Below, piece after piece: positions 8,087 to 16,881 of a DNA stretch of 64,000 nucleotides. The first letter of the stretch is position 1. Each line of letters begins with the position of its first letter. The DNA is from Blautia sp. AF19-10LB. Its GTDB lineage: Bacteria > Bacillota > Clostridia > Lachnospirales > Lachnospiraceae. Position numbers and translations under genes: made by a program. Below the pieces are notes generated by a model. That model was not told where the DNA came from. It made no database searches and was given only the letters and a program-made list of their open reading frames with translations. Where the stretch lies: contig NZ_QTWS01000013.1 of assembly GCF_003461245.1 (NCBI RefSeq), forward strand, positions 26,337 through 90,336, written 5' to 3'.

Positions 8087-9976
8087 TTATGCATTTCGTC
8101 TGTACTGTTCCAGATATACAAGAAGCACAGAGATATCTGCCGGAGATACGCCGGAGATTCTGGACGCCTGTCCGATAGATACCGGGCGGTATTCTTCCAG
8201 TTTCTGTCTTGCTTCAATACGGAGGCTTCCGACTTTTTCATAATCCAAGTCCTCCGGGATCTTCTTTGCTTCCAGTTTCTTGAACTGTTCTACCTGTTTC
8301 ATCTGACGCTTGATGTAGCCTTCGTATTTCAGATTGATCTCAACCTGTTCTTTTACGTCCCATGGAAGTTCCGGACGTTCTTTGTCGATCGGCGCAAGGT
8401 CTTCATAAGTGAGTTCCGGTCTGCGAATCAGTTCTGCGATGGTTGTTCCGGATTTCAGAAGAGTGCTTCCTTTTTCTTCAAGGAGCTTCTGCACTTCCGG
8501 ATTTCCTCCGATCGTCGCATGTTCTGTTCGCTCAATTTCTCTTGCGATCGCTGCTTCTTTTTCAAGAAGTTTCTGATAAGTCTCCTCGTCGATCAGACCG
8601 ACCTGATAACCTTTCTTGCGGAGACGTAAATCTGCATTATCCTGTCTGAGAAGCAGACGGTATTCTGCACGGCTTGTCATCATACGATATGGTTCGTGGT
8701 TTTCTTTCGTAACAAGGTCATCGATCAGAACGCCGATATATGCCTCGGAACGGTCAAGGATCAGCTGTTCCTGTCCCTTAACTTCCATAGCCGCATTGAT
8801 TCCGGCGATCAGTCCCTGTGCAGCTGCTTCTTCATATCCTGAGCTTCCGTTGAACTGTCCGCCGCTGAAAAGTCCCTTGATCTTCTTGAATTCCAGTGTC
8901 GGATAAAGCTGCCGCGGATTGATGCAGTCATACTCGATCGCATAGGCGTTCTTTACGATCTTTGCATGCTCCAGTCCCGGTACGGAGTGGTACATCTCAT
9001 CCTGAACATCTTCAGGAAGGGAGCTTGACATTCCACCGACATACATCTCGTTTGTATAAAGTCCTTCTGGCTCGATAAATACCTGATGGCGTTTCTTATC
9101 AGCAAATCTTACTACTTTGTCCTCGATGGACGGGCAGTATCTCGGTCCTGTTCCCTCGATCATTCCGGAATACAGAGGGGAACGGTCAAGGTTTGCACGA
9201 ATGATCTCGTGTGTTTTTTCGTTTGTGTAGGTAAGCCAGCAGGATTTTTGCTCGATCTGCACGCTTTCCGGGTCTGTGAAAAAAGAGAACGGTACAACTC
9301 TCTTATCACCAAACTGTTCTTCCATCTTGGAATAGTCGATGGTATTTCCTGCGATTCGTGCCGGTGTTCCTGTCTTGAAACGGAACATTTCGATTCCAAG
9401 TTCCTTGAGTGAATCCGTCAGATAGTTTGCCGCCTGCAGTCCGTTCGGACCTGTATAGTTGCTGACATCACCATAAATACAGCGTGCCTTGAGGTAAGTT
9501 CCTGTGCAGAGTACGACCGCCTGGCAGTGATAAACTGCACCTGAATATAATTTTACACCTGTGATCTTTCCATCTTCTACAAGAAGTTTGGTTACTTCTC
9601 CCTGTTTGATCGTAAGGTTTGGCTGGTTTTCCAAAGTCTTACGCATCTCTGTGCTGTATGCCTGTTTGTCTGCCTGCGCTCTGAGTGAGTGAACTGCAGG
9701 TCCCTTGGACTGGTTCAGCATTTTGGACTGAATAAAAGTCTTGTCAATATTTTTGCCCATTTCCCCGCCGAGTGCATCCAGCTCTCTTACCAGATGTCCC
9801 TTGGAGCTGCCTCCTACGTTCGGGTTACACGGCATCAGTGCGATACTGTCCACACTGACTGTAAACATTACGGTATCAAGTCCCAGTCTTGCACAGGCAA
9901 GAGCTGCTTCACATCCTGCATGACCGGCTCCAACTACAACGATATCACAGTTTTTCTCCAGTCTTCTGTCCTCCAT
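8087..9976 (-). CDS. mnmG: tRNA uridine 5-carboxymethylaminomethyl modification enzyme, FAD subunit
   Basis: A 629-residue protein that, with MnmE, installs the cmnm5 group on the wobble uridine of certain tRNAs in the cytoplasm. The FAD-binding motif [12 protein letters not shown] is at residues 14-25. Other family signatures include [22 protein letters not shown], cited here by its ends only, and [15 protein letters not shown]. The C-terminal helical tRNA and MnmE-binding region ([27 protein letters not shown]) is complete. It lies 30 bases after mnmE and 15 before rsmG, so the three are surely co-transcribed. Confidence 0.97.
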   Translation of the reverse strand: MEDRRLEKNCDIVVVGAGHAGCEAALACARLGLDTVMFTVSVDSIALMPCNPNVGGSSKGHLVRELDALGGEMGKNIDKTFIQSKMLNQSKGPAVHSLRAQADKQAYSTEMRKTLENQPNLTIKQGEVTKLLVEDGKITGVKLYSGAVYHCQAVVLCTGTYLKARCIYGDVSNYTGPNGLQAANYLTDSLKELGIEMFRFKTGTPARIAGNTIDYSKMEEQFGDKRVVPFSFFTDPESVQIEQKSCWLTYTNEKTHEIIRANLDRSPLYSGMIEGTGPRYCPSIEDKVVRFADKKRHQVFIEPEGLYTNEMYVGGMSSSLPEDVQDEMYHSVPGLEHAKIVKNAYAIEYDCINPRQLYPTLEFKKIKGLFSGGQFNGSSGYEEAAAQGLIAGINAAMEVKGQEQLILDRSEAYIGVLIDDLVTKENHEPYRMMTSRAEYRLLLRQDNADLRLRKKGYQVGLIDEETYQKLLEKEAAIAREIERTEHATIGGNPEVQKLLEEKGSTLLKSGTTIAELIRRPELTYEDLAPIDKERPELPWDVKEQVEINLKYEGYIKRQMKQVEQFKKLEAKKIPEDLDYEKVGSLRIEARQKLEEYRPVSIGQASRISGVSPADISVLLVYLEQYRRNA

Positions 9977-10006
9977 TTTTATCTTCCCTTCTTTTCTAAA
10001 TTGCGT

Positions 10007-11380
10007 TTATTTTCCTGTACAGAATTTGCTGAAGATCTCATTGACCAGATCCTCCCCTACGGATTCTCCCACGATCCTTCCGAGGCTTTCGTAGGCATTC
10101 ATAAGGTCGATGGAAAAGAAATCTTCTGCCATTCCCATATCAATACTGTTCTTCACAAGTTCCAGGCTTTCTTTCGCTTCTTCCAGTGCAGCTTTGTGTC
10201 TTGCATTTGTGATGTATACTTCATCATTAAAAGAAAGTTCTCCCTGGAAAAACATGTTCTTGATCTCATCTTCCAGTTTACGGATCCCTGTTTCTTCCAC
10301 TACAGAAACAGGGATCACCGGACTTCCGGTACGCTGCTTTATTTTCTCCATATCTACGACCGGCTCAAGGTCTGTCTTGTTGTAGATCACGATGCTTTTT
10401 CTTCCGGAAAGTAATTCTATGATCTCTTCATCGTTTTCGTCAAGTGGTCTGGATGAATCTACAACATACAGGATAAGGTCTGCGTCCTCTGCCATCTGTT
10501 TGGCTTTGCCGACTCCGATCTTTTCCACTACATCCTCGGTTTCGCGGATTCCTGCGGTATCGATCACGCGAAGTGTAATTCCGTTCAGAGAAATGTATTC
10601 CTCCAGGATATCCCTCGTTGTGCCTTCGATCTCTGTGACGATCGCGCGGTCTTCGCCTACCAGGAAATTGAGGAGGGAAGATTTGCCGGCATTTGGTTTA
10701 CCGAGGATAACTGTCTTGATCCCCTCCTGGATCATTCTTCCGTCGTCGGCAGTTTTCAACAGGTCCTGGATCTCTTTGGTCTCTTTATCCACAATGACTC
10801 TTAATTCCTGTGGATAGCCGGTGAGATCGTAGTGCTCCGGATCATCCAGGGCAGATTCTATATATGCGATCTGGTAGAGCAGTCTGCTCCGGATCTCTTT
10901 TACGGCACGCTGTACGGAGCCTTTGAGCTGTTCTACGGAGCTCTTGAGTGCCATGGAGTTTTTGGCCTGAATGACATCCATGACAGCCTCCGCCTGCGAC
11001 AGATCCAGCCTTCCGTTTAAGAAAGCTCTCTTTGTAAATTCTCCTGGTTCTGCGATCACGGCTCCGTTTTTGAGCACGGTTTCCAGAACCTTCTTCATGG
11101 CATAGACTCCGCCATGACAATCTATTTCTACGGTGTCCTCACCAGTATAAGTGTGAGGTCCTCTCATGATCATAACCAGAACTTCATCAACCACATCTTC
11201 TCCATCATAGATGAAACCGTAATGGATCGTGTGGCTCTGTACTTCCCTGATATTTTTCTTTCCGTTTTTGGAACGATAGATCCGGGAAATCACATCCATT
11301 GCTTCATCTCCGCTGATACGGACGATCCCGATTCCGGACGCACTCATAGCAGTTGAGATCGCAGCGATCGTTTTTTCCAT
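10007..11380 (-). CDS. mnmE: tRNA modification GTPase
   Basis: A 457-residue G-protein with three parts: an N-terminal tetrahydrofolate-binding domain, a helical domain, and an inserted GTPase domain (G1 GKPNAGKSS, G2 region EGTTRD, G3 DTAGIRET, G4 NKTD). The C-terminus ends in CTGK, the conserved C-x-G-K with the catalytic cysteine. It works with MnmG on wobble uridines. The start has AAGGAGG about eight bases upstream. Just above that site a terminator-like hairpin ends in eight Ts, so expression must depend on readthrough of that structure or on a promoter I cannot see. Confidence 0.97.
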   Translation of the reverse strand: MEKTIAAISTAMSASGIGIVRISGDEAMDVISRIYRSKNGKKNIREVQSHTIHYGFIYDGEDVVDEVLVMIMRGPHTYTGEDTVEIDCHGGVYAMKKVLETVLKNGAVIAEPGEFTKRAFLNGRLDLSQAEAVMDVIQAKNSMALKSSVEQLKGSVQRAVKEIRSRLLYQIAYIESALDDPEHYDLTGYPQELRVIVDKETKEIQDLLKTADDGRMIQEGIKTVILGKPNAGKSSLLNFLVGEDRAIVTEIEGTTRDILEEYISLNGITLRVIDTAGIRETEDVVEKIGVGKAKQMAEDADLILYVVDSSRPLDENDEEIIELLSGRKSIVIYNKTDLEPVVDMEKIKQRTGSPVIPVSVVEETGIRKLEDEIKNMFFQGELSFNDEVYITNARHKAALEEAKESLELVKNSIDMGMAEDFFSIDLMNAYESLGRIVGESVGEDLVNEIFSKFCTGK

Positions 11381-11393
11381 AATTCCTCCTTAT

Positions 11394-11467
11394 AAAAAAA
11401 ATGTTATCCCAGAAGAAAGCACACGCCAATCACGTGTTATTCACGCTTTCACCTAGAATAACATTTT
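11394..11467 (-). terminator. Terminator/attenuator hairpin directly upstream of mnmE
   Basis: On the minus strand an imperfect long stem pairs TAAAATGTTATTCTAGGTG with the later region CTGGGATAACATTTT. It has inner stems GAAAGC/GCTTTC and ACACG/CGTGT and is followed at once by T8 (11401-11394). The run ends 13 bases before the mnmE ATG and abuts its AAGGAGG. This is the form of a Rho-independent terminator, but it lies inside the jag-mnmE gap with no promoter visible after it, which points to attenuation. Confidence 0.7.
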
Positions 11468-11505
11468 ATATTTCAGTTGTGAACTGTTTTCACTGCTGAT
11501 TTAAT

Positions 11506-11647
11506 GTTACTGTTCACTTCGTTCACAGTAACTTGGTCAAAATCCATTCCAAATCACCTACGGTGATGGGATTTTGCCCTGTATGTCTCGGGATTTTGCC
11601 ATATTCATGGCAAAACACCTCGCGGGATACTACCTGTGAGCAGTAAC
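11506..11647. repeat. 142-bp MITE/REP-like element with terminal inverted repeats
   Basis: The element is bounded by GTTACTGTTCAC (11506-11517) and GTGAGCAGTAAC (11636-11647), which are inverted copies with one mismatch in 12. Inside are a further inverted copy of the end (11521-11532), a perfect ATCACC/GGTGAT hairpin (11553-11567), a direct repeat of GGGATTTTGCC (11568-11578 and 11590-11600), and a perfect 9-bp TTTTGCCAT/ATGGCAAAA hairpin (11594-11615). It has no coding frame. It looks like a dispersed non-autonomous element; copy number cannot be seen from this window. Confidence 0.6.
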
Positions 11648-11650
11648 ACT

Positions 11651-12598
11651 TTAGTATCTCTTTAATTTGACAACTACGTGACGGTATGGTTCTTCACCTT
11701 CACTTACTGTCTCTACGAATTTATTTCCCTGAAGTGCAGAATGGATGATTCTTCTCTCGTAAGGATTCATTGGCTCGAGAACTACAGGTTTTCTTGTTTT
11801 CTTGACCTTGTAGGCGATTCCCCTTGCCAGGTTCTCGAGAGTTTCTTTTCTGCGTCTTCTGTAATCCTCTGTATCGAGTTTTACTCTGATATAGTCGGAT
11901 TTGCCTTTGTTTACAACGAGGCTTGTAAGGTACTGGAGAGAATCAAGTGTCTGTCCTCTCTTACCGATCAGGATTCCCATATCCTGGCCTTCAAAATCGA
12001 CTTCCAGACAGCCATCTGTTGTGTTATATTTGGATGTGATCTGGACTTCTCCGAGATCCATGGATGCAAATACATCATGAAGGAAAACAGATGCTCTCTC
12101 TTCGATCTCTTTGATCTCTGCCGGATCAGTGATGATCTCGATCGGCTTGGATACTCTTACCGGTTTTTCTTTGGCCGGTTTCGGCTCCCTTACTGGTTTC
12201 TCTTTGTAAACTCTTTCTTTCGGCTGTTTCTCTCTGACCGGTTTTGCAGGTTTTTCTTCTCTCGCTGCCTCTGGCTTTACTTCTTGTTTATTAGAAGTTC
12301 TGGCAGGTGCCTTTGGTGCCGGCTTCGGTGAAGATTTCTTCTGTTCCGGTTTCGGCTCGTCCTTGAATGCATCCAGTTTGACAGAAGCTACTATTTCCTC
12401 GAGTTCCTTTTCTTCTGAATGATCCTCTACTTTGCGAGCTTTAATGATCGCAGGCTTACTTCCAATTCCGAAAAATCCGGAACTTCCTTCGCTGATTACC
12501 TGAATGTCAAGCTGATCACTGGTCACGCCCAGTTCAATACATGCTTTTGTGATTGCTTCATTTTTGGTTTTTGCTGAAAACTGCATATATTCATTCAT
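11651..12598 (-). CDS. jag: Jag/KhpB RNA-binding protein (Jag-N, KH and R3H domains)
   Basis: A 315-residue cytoplasmic RNA-binding protein. The Jag-N domain (residues 1-50, with GSSGFFGIGSKPA) is followed by a Lys/Pro/Glu-rich linker (about 70-160), a KH domain (MGILIGKRGQTLDSLQYL) and a C-terminal R3H domain (ENLARGIAYKVKKTRKP, MNPYERRIIHSALQ). In streptococci the homologue KhpB/EloR forms an RNA-binding complex with KhpA that controls cell elongation and division. It lies 23 bases after yidC, the conserved neighbour. The long basic linker is a common variable part of the family. Confidence 0.95.
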   Translation of the reverse strand: MNEYMQFSAKTKNEAITKACIELGVTSDQLDIQVISEGSSGFFGIGSKPAIIKARKVEDHSEEKELEEIVASVKLDAFKDEPKPEQKKSSPKPAPKAPARTSNKQEVKPEAAREEKPAKPVREKQPKERVYKEKPVREPKPAKEKPVRVSKPIEIITDPAEIKEIEERASVFLHDVFASMDLGEVQITSKYNTTDGCLEVDFEGQDMGILIGKRGQTLDSLQYLTSLVVNKGKSDYIRVKLDTEDYRRRRKETLENLARGIAYKVKKTRKPVVLEPMNPYERRIIHSALQGNKFVETVSEGEEPYRHVVVKLKRY

Positions 12599-12621
12599 GA
12601 TAAAACCCCGACCTTCCCTCT

Positions 12622-13890
12622 CTATTTCTTCTTGTTTTTCTCATCAAAAGCTTTGACCATATTTGCTTTTGCGGTAATGCTGCCTTCTTTTGCATGGGAA
12701 GCATTCTGGTAAGCTTCTTCTACTTTCTTCGCACGGTTTGCTTCATCAGAACCGCTCATACCTTTGTCGATCTTGTTGATATTCTTTACGCTCTGATGTG
12801 CCTGGTTTGTGATCTTCTGCGGCGGAAGTCCTTCTTTTGCACGTTTGGCTTCCATCTTCTTCATATTCTCGTTTACGAGATCATCAATGTTCATCTTGTT
12901 CAGGTGACGGTTGATGAGAAGCTGCTGGATACTTCTTACTACGGCACTTGCGATCCAGTAAATACCAAGACCTACCGGGAATGTGAAACAGAAAAATGCA
13001 GACATAAGCGGCATTACTGTATTCATAGTCTTCATGGAGCTTGCCATTGCATTATTCTCGCCACCGCCCTGTGTTGCTGCCTGTGGCATAAGCTTCAGGT
13101 TGAGCATCTGTGTTGCCCATGACAGAACCGGAATTGCAAGAGCTGCAATGATCAGGATCAGGGATCCTGTTTTGATATAGCTCAGCGGCTGGTCTGCGAT
13201 GTTGAGCACACCAAAAGTCTGCATCTTCTGGATCTCGGAAGCAGTTTTGCTGATCTGATCTGAGAATCCGGAGAACTGACTGATATCCTGTAAGGATTTC
13301 CACTGGGATGGAGACAGAGCATACAGGAAATCTACGATAGAATCTGCATTATCTGTGACCTGTCTTACTCGTGTCATCTTGTTGTCTGTGATAAAGTTAT
13401 TGATGATATCTGCAAATCCATCTACTGCAAGGATCTGTGTGCAGACACCATTGAACACATTATATACACTGCTTACATAAGCAGGGATATTCTGGATTAC
13501 CTGATACAGAGCATACAGGATTGGGAGCTGGATAGCGAGCTGAACACAGCTTCCTGTAGGGGATACACCGTATTTCTGATATACCGCCTGGGTTTCCTCC
13601 TGCATCTTCATCATTGAATCCTGATCTTTTTTACCCTGATATTTCTTCTGGATTTTCTGGATCTCCGGCTGCATGATCGCACTCAGCTTAGAGAATTTCT
13701 GCTGTTTGATCTGCAGAGGAGTCATAAAAAGATAGATCAGAATACTGAAAATAATAATACAAAGGCCAAGGTTCTGAATTCCAACCATATCCAGCACTTT
13801 GTAGATACCGTTCATGATCCAGCCCATCACGATTGCGACCTGGCCGATGATCGGGGTACCACTTTTAGTAGCCAAAATCATACTTTCCAA
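12622..13890 (-). CDS. yidC: Membrane protein insertase YidC/Oxa1 family
   Basis: A 422-residue membrane protein that inserts and folds membrane proteins, alone or with Sec. It has the five-helix Oxa1 core without the large periplasmic domain of Gram-negative YidC: helix 1 near residue 35-55, the cytoplasmic hairpin with QKIQKKYQGKKDQDSMMKMQ, the CVQLAIQLPILYALY helix, and three further helices to about residue 330. A long basic C-terminal tail follows, as in Gram-positive YidC2, where it helps bind ribosomes. The start used is TTG, ten bases after AGGAGG; an ATG three codons later would be too far from the site. Confidence 0.95.
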   Translation of the reverse strand: MESMILATKSGTPIIGQVAIVMGWIMNGIYKVLDMVGIQNLGLCIIIFSILIYLFMTPLQIKQQKFSKLSAIMQPEIQKIQKKYQGKKDQDSMMKMQEETQAVYQKYGVSPTGSCVQLAIQLPILYALYQVIQNIPAYVSSVYNVFNGVCTQILAVDGFADIINNFITDNKMTRVRQVTDNADSIVDFLYALSPSQWKSLQDISQFSGFSDQISKTASEIQKMQTFGVLNIADQPLSYIKTGSLILIIAALAIPVLSWATQMLNLKLMPQAATQGGGENNAMASSMKTMNTVMPLMSAFFCFTFPVGLGIYWIASAVVRSIQQLLINRHLNKMNIDDLVNENMKKMEAKRAKEGLPPQKITNQAHQSVKNINKIDKGMSGSDEANRAKKVEEAYQNASHAKEGSITAKANMVKAFDEKNKKK

Positions 13891-13948
13891 TTTACTTGTT
13901 CCTCCTGGATGATCTTATGGAACAACTTCATGATTGATCCATTTACCT

Positions 13949-14158
13949 TTATGGTACGGGATCATATCCCCCATGAGAAAAAGGATTACAACGTAATATT
14001 CTCCATATTGCCAGTAATCCTCCCCTGATTGCACCATATTTTTCGATTGCTTCCAAACCATATTGAGAACATGTGGGAATATAAGGACATTTAGTTCTCT
14101 TCATCGGTGATATATATTTCTGATAGAGACGAATCATTTTAATAAGAAGTTTCTTCAT
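13949..14158 (-). CDS. yidD: Membrane protein insertion efficiency factor
   Basis: A 69-residue protein with the family signature [16 protein letters not shown] and the C-terminal [12 protein letters not shown]. It is a small amphipathic membrane-associated protein that helps YidC-dependent insertion. Its start overlaps the end of rnpA by 20 bases, and AGAGG is seen in the rnpA coding region before it. The order rpmH-rnpA-yidD-yidC is conserved in most bacteria. Confidence 0.95.
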   Translation of the reverse strand: MKKLLIKMIRLYQKYISPMKRTKCPYIPTCSQYGLEAIEKYGAIRGGLLAIWRILRCNPFSHGGYDPVP

Positions 14159-14504
14159 CAGTATGAACCTCTTCTATGATCTGATGTTTCCCTGCCAGAT
14201 GCATGAAAGCACTCTCTATCTCCTGATAGCTCCTGCCCTTCGCTGCTGGTCTGGCAATTACAACAATATCAAGATTTCTCCTGAAAAGTTCTTCATTCAG
14301 ACGATAGCTCTCTCTTACCAGTCTGGTGAGCCTGTGGCGAACCACACTATTCCCTACTTTTTTACTTACTGATATTCCCAGACGATTCTTCATGTACTGA
14401 TTATCCAGTACGTACATCACCAGATACCGATTTGCTTTTGATGTTCCATGTCTGTATACCTGCTGAAAATCTTTGTTTTTCTTTAAGGACTCTGAATATT
14501 TCAT
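14139..14504 (-). CDS. rnpA: Ribonuclease P protein component
   Basis: A 121-residue basic protein that binds the catalytic RNA of RNase P and helps 5' maturation of tRNAs. The conserved RNR-box region reads [18 protein letters not shown], and the N-terminal substrate-binding FQQVYRHG is present. The ATG at 14504 is chosen because AAAGGGGA lies seven bases upstream; an in-frame ATG twelve codons earlier has no site. It follows rpmH by 55 bases and overlaps yidD. Confidence 0.94.
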   Translation of the reverse strand: MKYSESLKKNKDFQQVYRHGTSKANRYLVMYVLDNQYMKNRLGISVSKKVGNSVVRHRLTRLVRESYRLNEELFRRNLDIVVIARPAAKGRSYQEIESAFMHLAGKHQIIEEVHTDEETSY

Positions 14505-14559
14505 CGAATCCCCTTTCTTTATTATAGAAGAAAAGACCACATAACTGCGGTCTTATATC

Positions 14560-14694
14560 TTAGGCTGATAACTGCTTTCTTCCTTTTAATCTTCTGGCTG
14601 CTAATACTTTACGGCCGCCCTTTGTGCTCATACGAGCTCTGAAACCATGAACTTTCGCTCTAGATCTTTTCTTTGGCTGAAATGTCATTTTCAT
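14560..14694 (-). CDS. rpmH: 50S ribosomal protein L34
   Basis: A 44-residue very basic protein starting [18 protein letters not shown] and ending in LKGRKQLSA, a textbook L34. AAGGAGGTG precedes the ATG at about nine bases. It is the first gene of the left-arm operon and abuts the origin region. Confidence 0.97.
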   Translation of the reverse strand: MKMTFQPKKRSRAKVHGFRARMSTKGGRKVLAARRLKGRKQLSA

Positions 14695-14879
14695 AGGTAA
14701 AGCACCTCCTTTATCTATTATCCCTATTCATACTATTATCATAGAACATCGTTTTAATTATATTCATTCTGCACCCGTTCGTCAAGCAAAAATTCACAAA
14801 AAATCCAATAAAATTAAGTGTTTCCGACACTTTCAAAATAACCCACACTCAATTGTGGAAATATCTGGTTTACGTAAAG

Positions 14880-15129
14880 TTATCCACTTTTTGTGGATAA
14901 CTTGTGGATAACTTAAACTTTTTCGGCTGTTTTATCCTCACATACCCCCATATTTTTACACATATTCCTAAAAAAATCCTTTATTTTACAGCATTCTCTC
15001 TGTGGACAAAGTTATACACATTCCACAGGGGTAATTATCCGCCTGTACTGATGTTATGTAAACTTATAGGGGATTATCCACACTTTCCAACTTATGCACA
15101 TGTGGATAAAGTGGATAACTTGTGGACAA
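14880..15129. other. oriC: Chromosomal replication origin: DnaA-box cluster
   Basis: Between rpmH and dnaA (14695-15316, no gene) there are at least nine DnaA-box matches or near matches. They are TTATCCACT at 14880-14888, TGTGGATAA at 14892-14900 and 14903-14911, TGTGGACAA at 15001-15009, TTATACACA at 15012-15020, TTATCCACA at 15074-15082, TGTGGATAA at 15101-15109, AGTGGATAA at 15110-15118 and TGTGGACAA at 15121-15129. The A+T-rich stretch at about 15170-15230 is a candidate unwinding element. Gene strand bias changes here, which supports this being the functional origin. Confidence 0.93.
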
Positions 15130-15187
15130 CACCCGATTTTAACCACACAAACCATTTTTTCAGGGGATAATTTTACACAAATAATGA

Positions 15188-15216
15188 TTGATTAACCACT
15201 GGATTTATTATAATAT
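15188..15216 (+). promoter_or_regulatory. Candidate dnaA promoter
   Basis: TTGATT (15188-15193) and TAATAT (15211-15216) are 17 bases apart, leaving a leader of about 95 bases before dnaA. A second possible pair, TTGACC (15239-15244) and TACTGA (15262-15267), is also 17 bases apart. The nearby DnaA boxes make autoregulation by DnaA likely. Confidence 0.55.
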
Positions 15217-15316
15217 ATAAAAGGATATCTATGTCCAATTGACCAATTGTAACTGTGAAAGTACTGAACAGTTACGAATAATTTACACACATTCAAAGGA
15301 ACCAGGAGTTTGAAAT

Positions 15317-16690
15317 ATGGATAAAGTTATAGAAAAATGGGATGAAATTCTTCAGACAGTCAAACGTGACTACAATATCAGCGACGTAGCCTTCAATACA
15401 TGGCTCAAACCGCTCGAAGTCTACGATGTGACTGACAATGTCATCACAATTTTAGTCCCATCTGAACAGGTAGTTCTGATAAACCTTCTTAATAAAAAGT
15501 ACAAACTTCTTCTCCAGGTTACCATCTGCGAACTGACTGGAATAAGTGAGTGCGATGTCAAATTCATATCTCCTGATGAAGCACCTCAGAAAGATGTTCC
15601 TTCTTATGATAATGCAGCACCTGCAATGTCAGATATCGAACGTCGCTGTGAAGATGCACATTTGAATCCGAAATACATTTTTGATACTTTCATTGTCGGA
15701 AATAATAACAAATTTGCTCAGGCCGCAGCCCTTGCTGTTGCAGAATCCCCGGGAGATACCTATAATCCGCTGTTTATCTACGGAGGTGCAGGACTTGGCA
15801 AGACTCATCTGATGCATTCCATCGCTCATTATATTATTGAACATGATGAAAACAGCAAAGTTTTGTATGTAACCAGTGAAGAATTCACAAATGAACTGAT
15901 CGAAACGATCCGAAACGGAAATAACTCCGCAATGTCCAAATTCCGTGAAAAATACAGGAATATTGATGTTCTTCTGGTCGATGATATTCAGTTTATTATA
16001 GGAAAGGAATCCACACAGGAGGAATTTTTCCACACTTTCAACAGTCTGCACAGTGCCAAGAAACAGATCATCATTTCTTCAGATAAACCACCGAAAGATA
16101 TGGAAATTCTGGAAGAACGCTTCCGTTCAAGATTCGAATGGGGTCTGATCGCAGATATTACCTTACCTGATTACGAGACCCGAATGGCAATTCTCCACAA
16201 AAAAGAAGAGCTCGAAGGCTACAATATCAGCGAAGAAGTCATTAATTACATTGCAACAAACATCAAATCCAATATCCGTGAGCTGGAAGGTGCCTTTAAT
16301 AAGGTAATGGCAAGTTCCAAACTGGAGAAAAAGGAAGTAACCCTTGAACTTGCAGAGCAGGCACTCAAGGATATCATCTCCCCAAATGAGCAAAAAGTCA
16401 TCACTCCGGATTATATTATTTCCGTTGTTGCAGAACACTATCATGTAACTGTAGCGGAACTCTGCGGAAACAAGCGTAGTTCCAAGATCGTCATGCCAAG
16501 ACAGATCGCCATGTATCTCTGCCGTGAGATCATTGACACTTCTCTCAAGACGATCGGCAAAAATCTTGGTAACCGTGATCACACTACAATTATGCACGGA
16601 ATTGAGAAAATCGAAAAAGAATTAGCAACAAATGATAACCTCAAAAACTCCATCGCTACCTTGAAGAAAAAAATTAATCCACAGGGTTAA
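15317..16690 (+). CDS. dnaA: Chromosomal replication initiator protein DnaA
   Basis: A 457-residue AAA+ initiator that binds DnaA boxes and opens the origin. Domain I lies at residues 1-80 (WDEILQTVKRDY, FNTWLKPLE). The AAA+ core has Walker A GGAGLGKTH at about 155 and Walker B LLVDDIQF. The C-terminal DNA-binding domain contains the NRDHTTIMHGIEKIEKE helix-turn-helix. Length is normal. CCAGGAG precedes the ATG. It is the first gene on the right replication arm and is followed by dnaN after 191 bases. Confidence 0.98.
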   Translation: MDKVIEKWDEILQTVKRDYNISDVAFNTWLKPLEVYDVTDNVITILVPSEQVVLINLLNKKYKLLLQVTICELTGISECDVKFISPDEAPQKDVPSYDNAAPAMSDIERRCEDAHLNPKYIFDTFIVGNNNKFAQAAALAVAESPGDTYNPLFIYGGAGLGKTHLMHSIAHYIIEHDENSKVLYVTSEEFTNELIETIRNGNNSAMSKFREKYRNIDVLLVDDIQFIIGKESTQEEFFHTFNSLHSAKKQIIISSDKPPKDMEILEERFRSRFEWGLIADITLPDYETRMAILHKKEELEGYNISEEVINYIATNIKSNIRELEGAFNKVMASSKLEKKEVTLELAEQALKDIISPNEQKVITPDYIISVVAEHYHVTVAELCGNKRSSKIVMPRQIAMYLCREIIDTSLKTIGKNLGNRDHTTIMHGIEKIEKELATNDNLKNSIATLKKKINPQG

Positions 16691-16695
16691 GTGAC

Positions 16696-16704
16696 TTATC
16701 CACA
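16696..16704 (+). other. DnaA box in the dnaA-dnaN gap
   Basis: A perfect TTATCCACA lies a few bases after the dnaA stop. The rest of the 191-base gap (16691-16881) is A+T-rich with TATATATTTATATATTTAT at about 16827-16846. It may be part of a bipartite origin or a dnaN control site. Confidence 0.6.
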
Positions 16705-16881
16705 CCCACTTTCAAAGTTATCTGGTAGTTTTACACGTAGTTATACAGTCCTCAAAACCTTTATTTTCAAGGTTTGAAAGACTTTTACACACAATCCCCA
16801 TCCCCTAAGGCGGCTACGGCGGATATCTATATATTTATATATTTATAAAAGCAATTTTCAAACACGAAGGGAGTTATACAC

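Noticed and set aside
9689..10414. 241-codon plus-strand frame across mnmG and mnmE
   Set aside because: It spans two conserved genes in antisense and has no coding evidence of its own.
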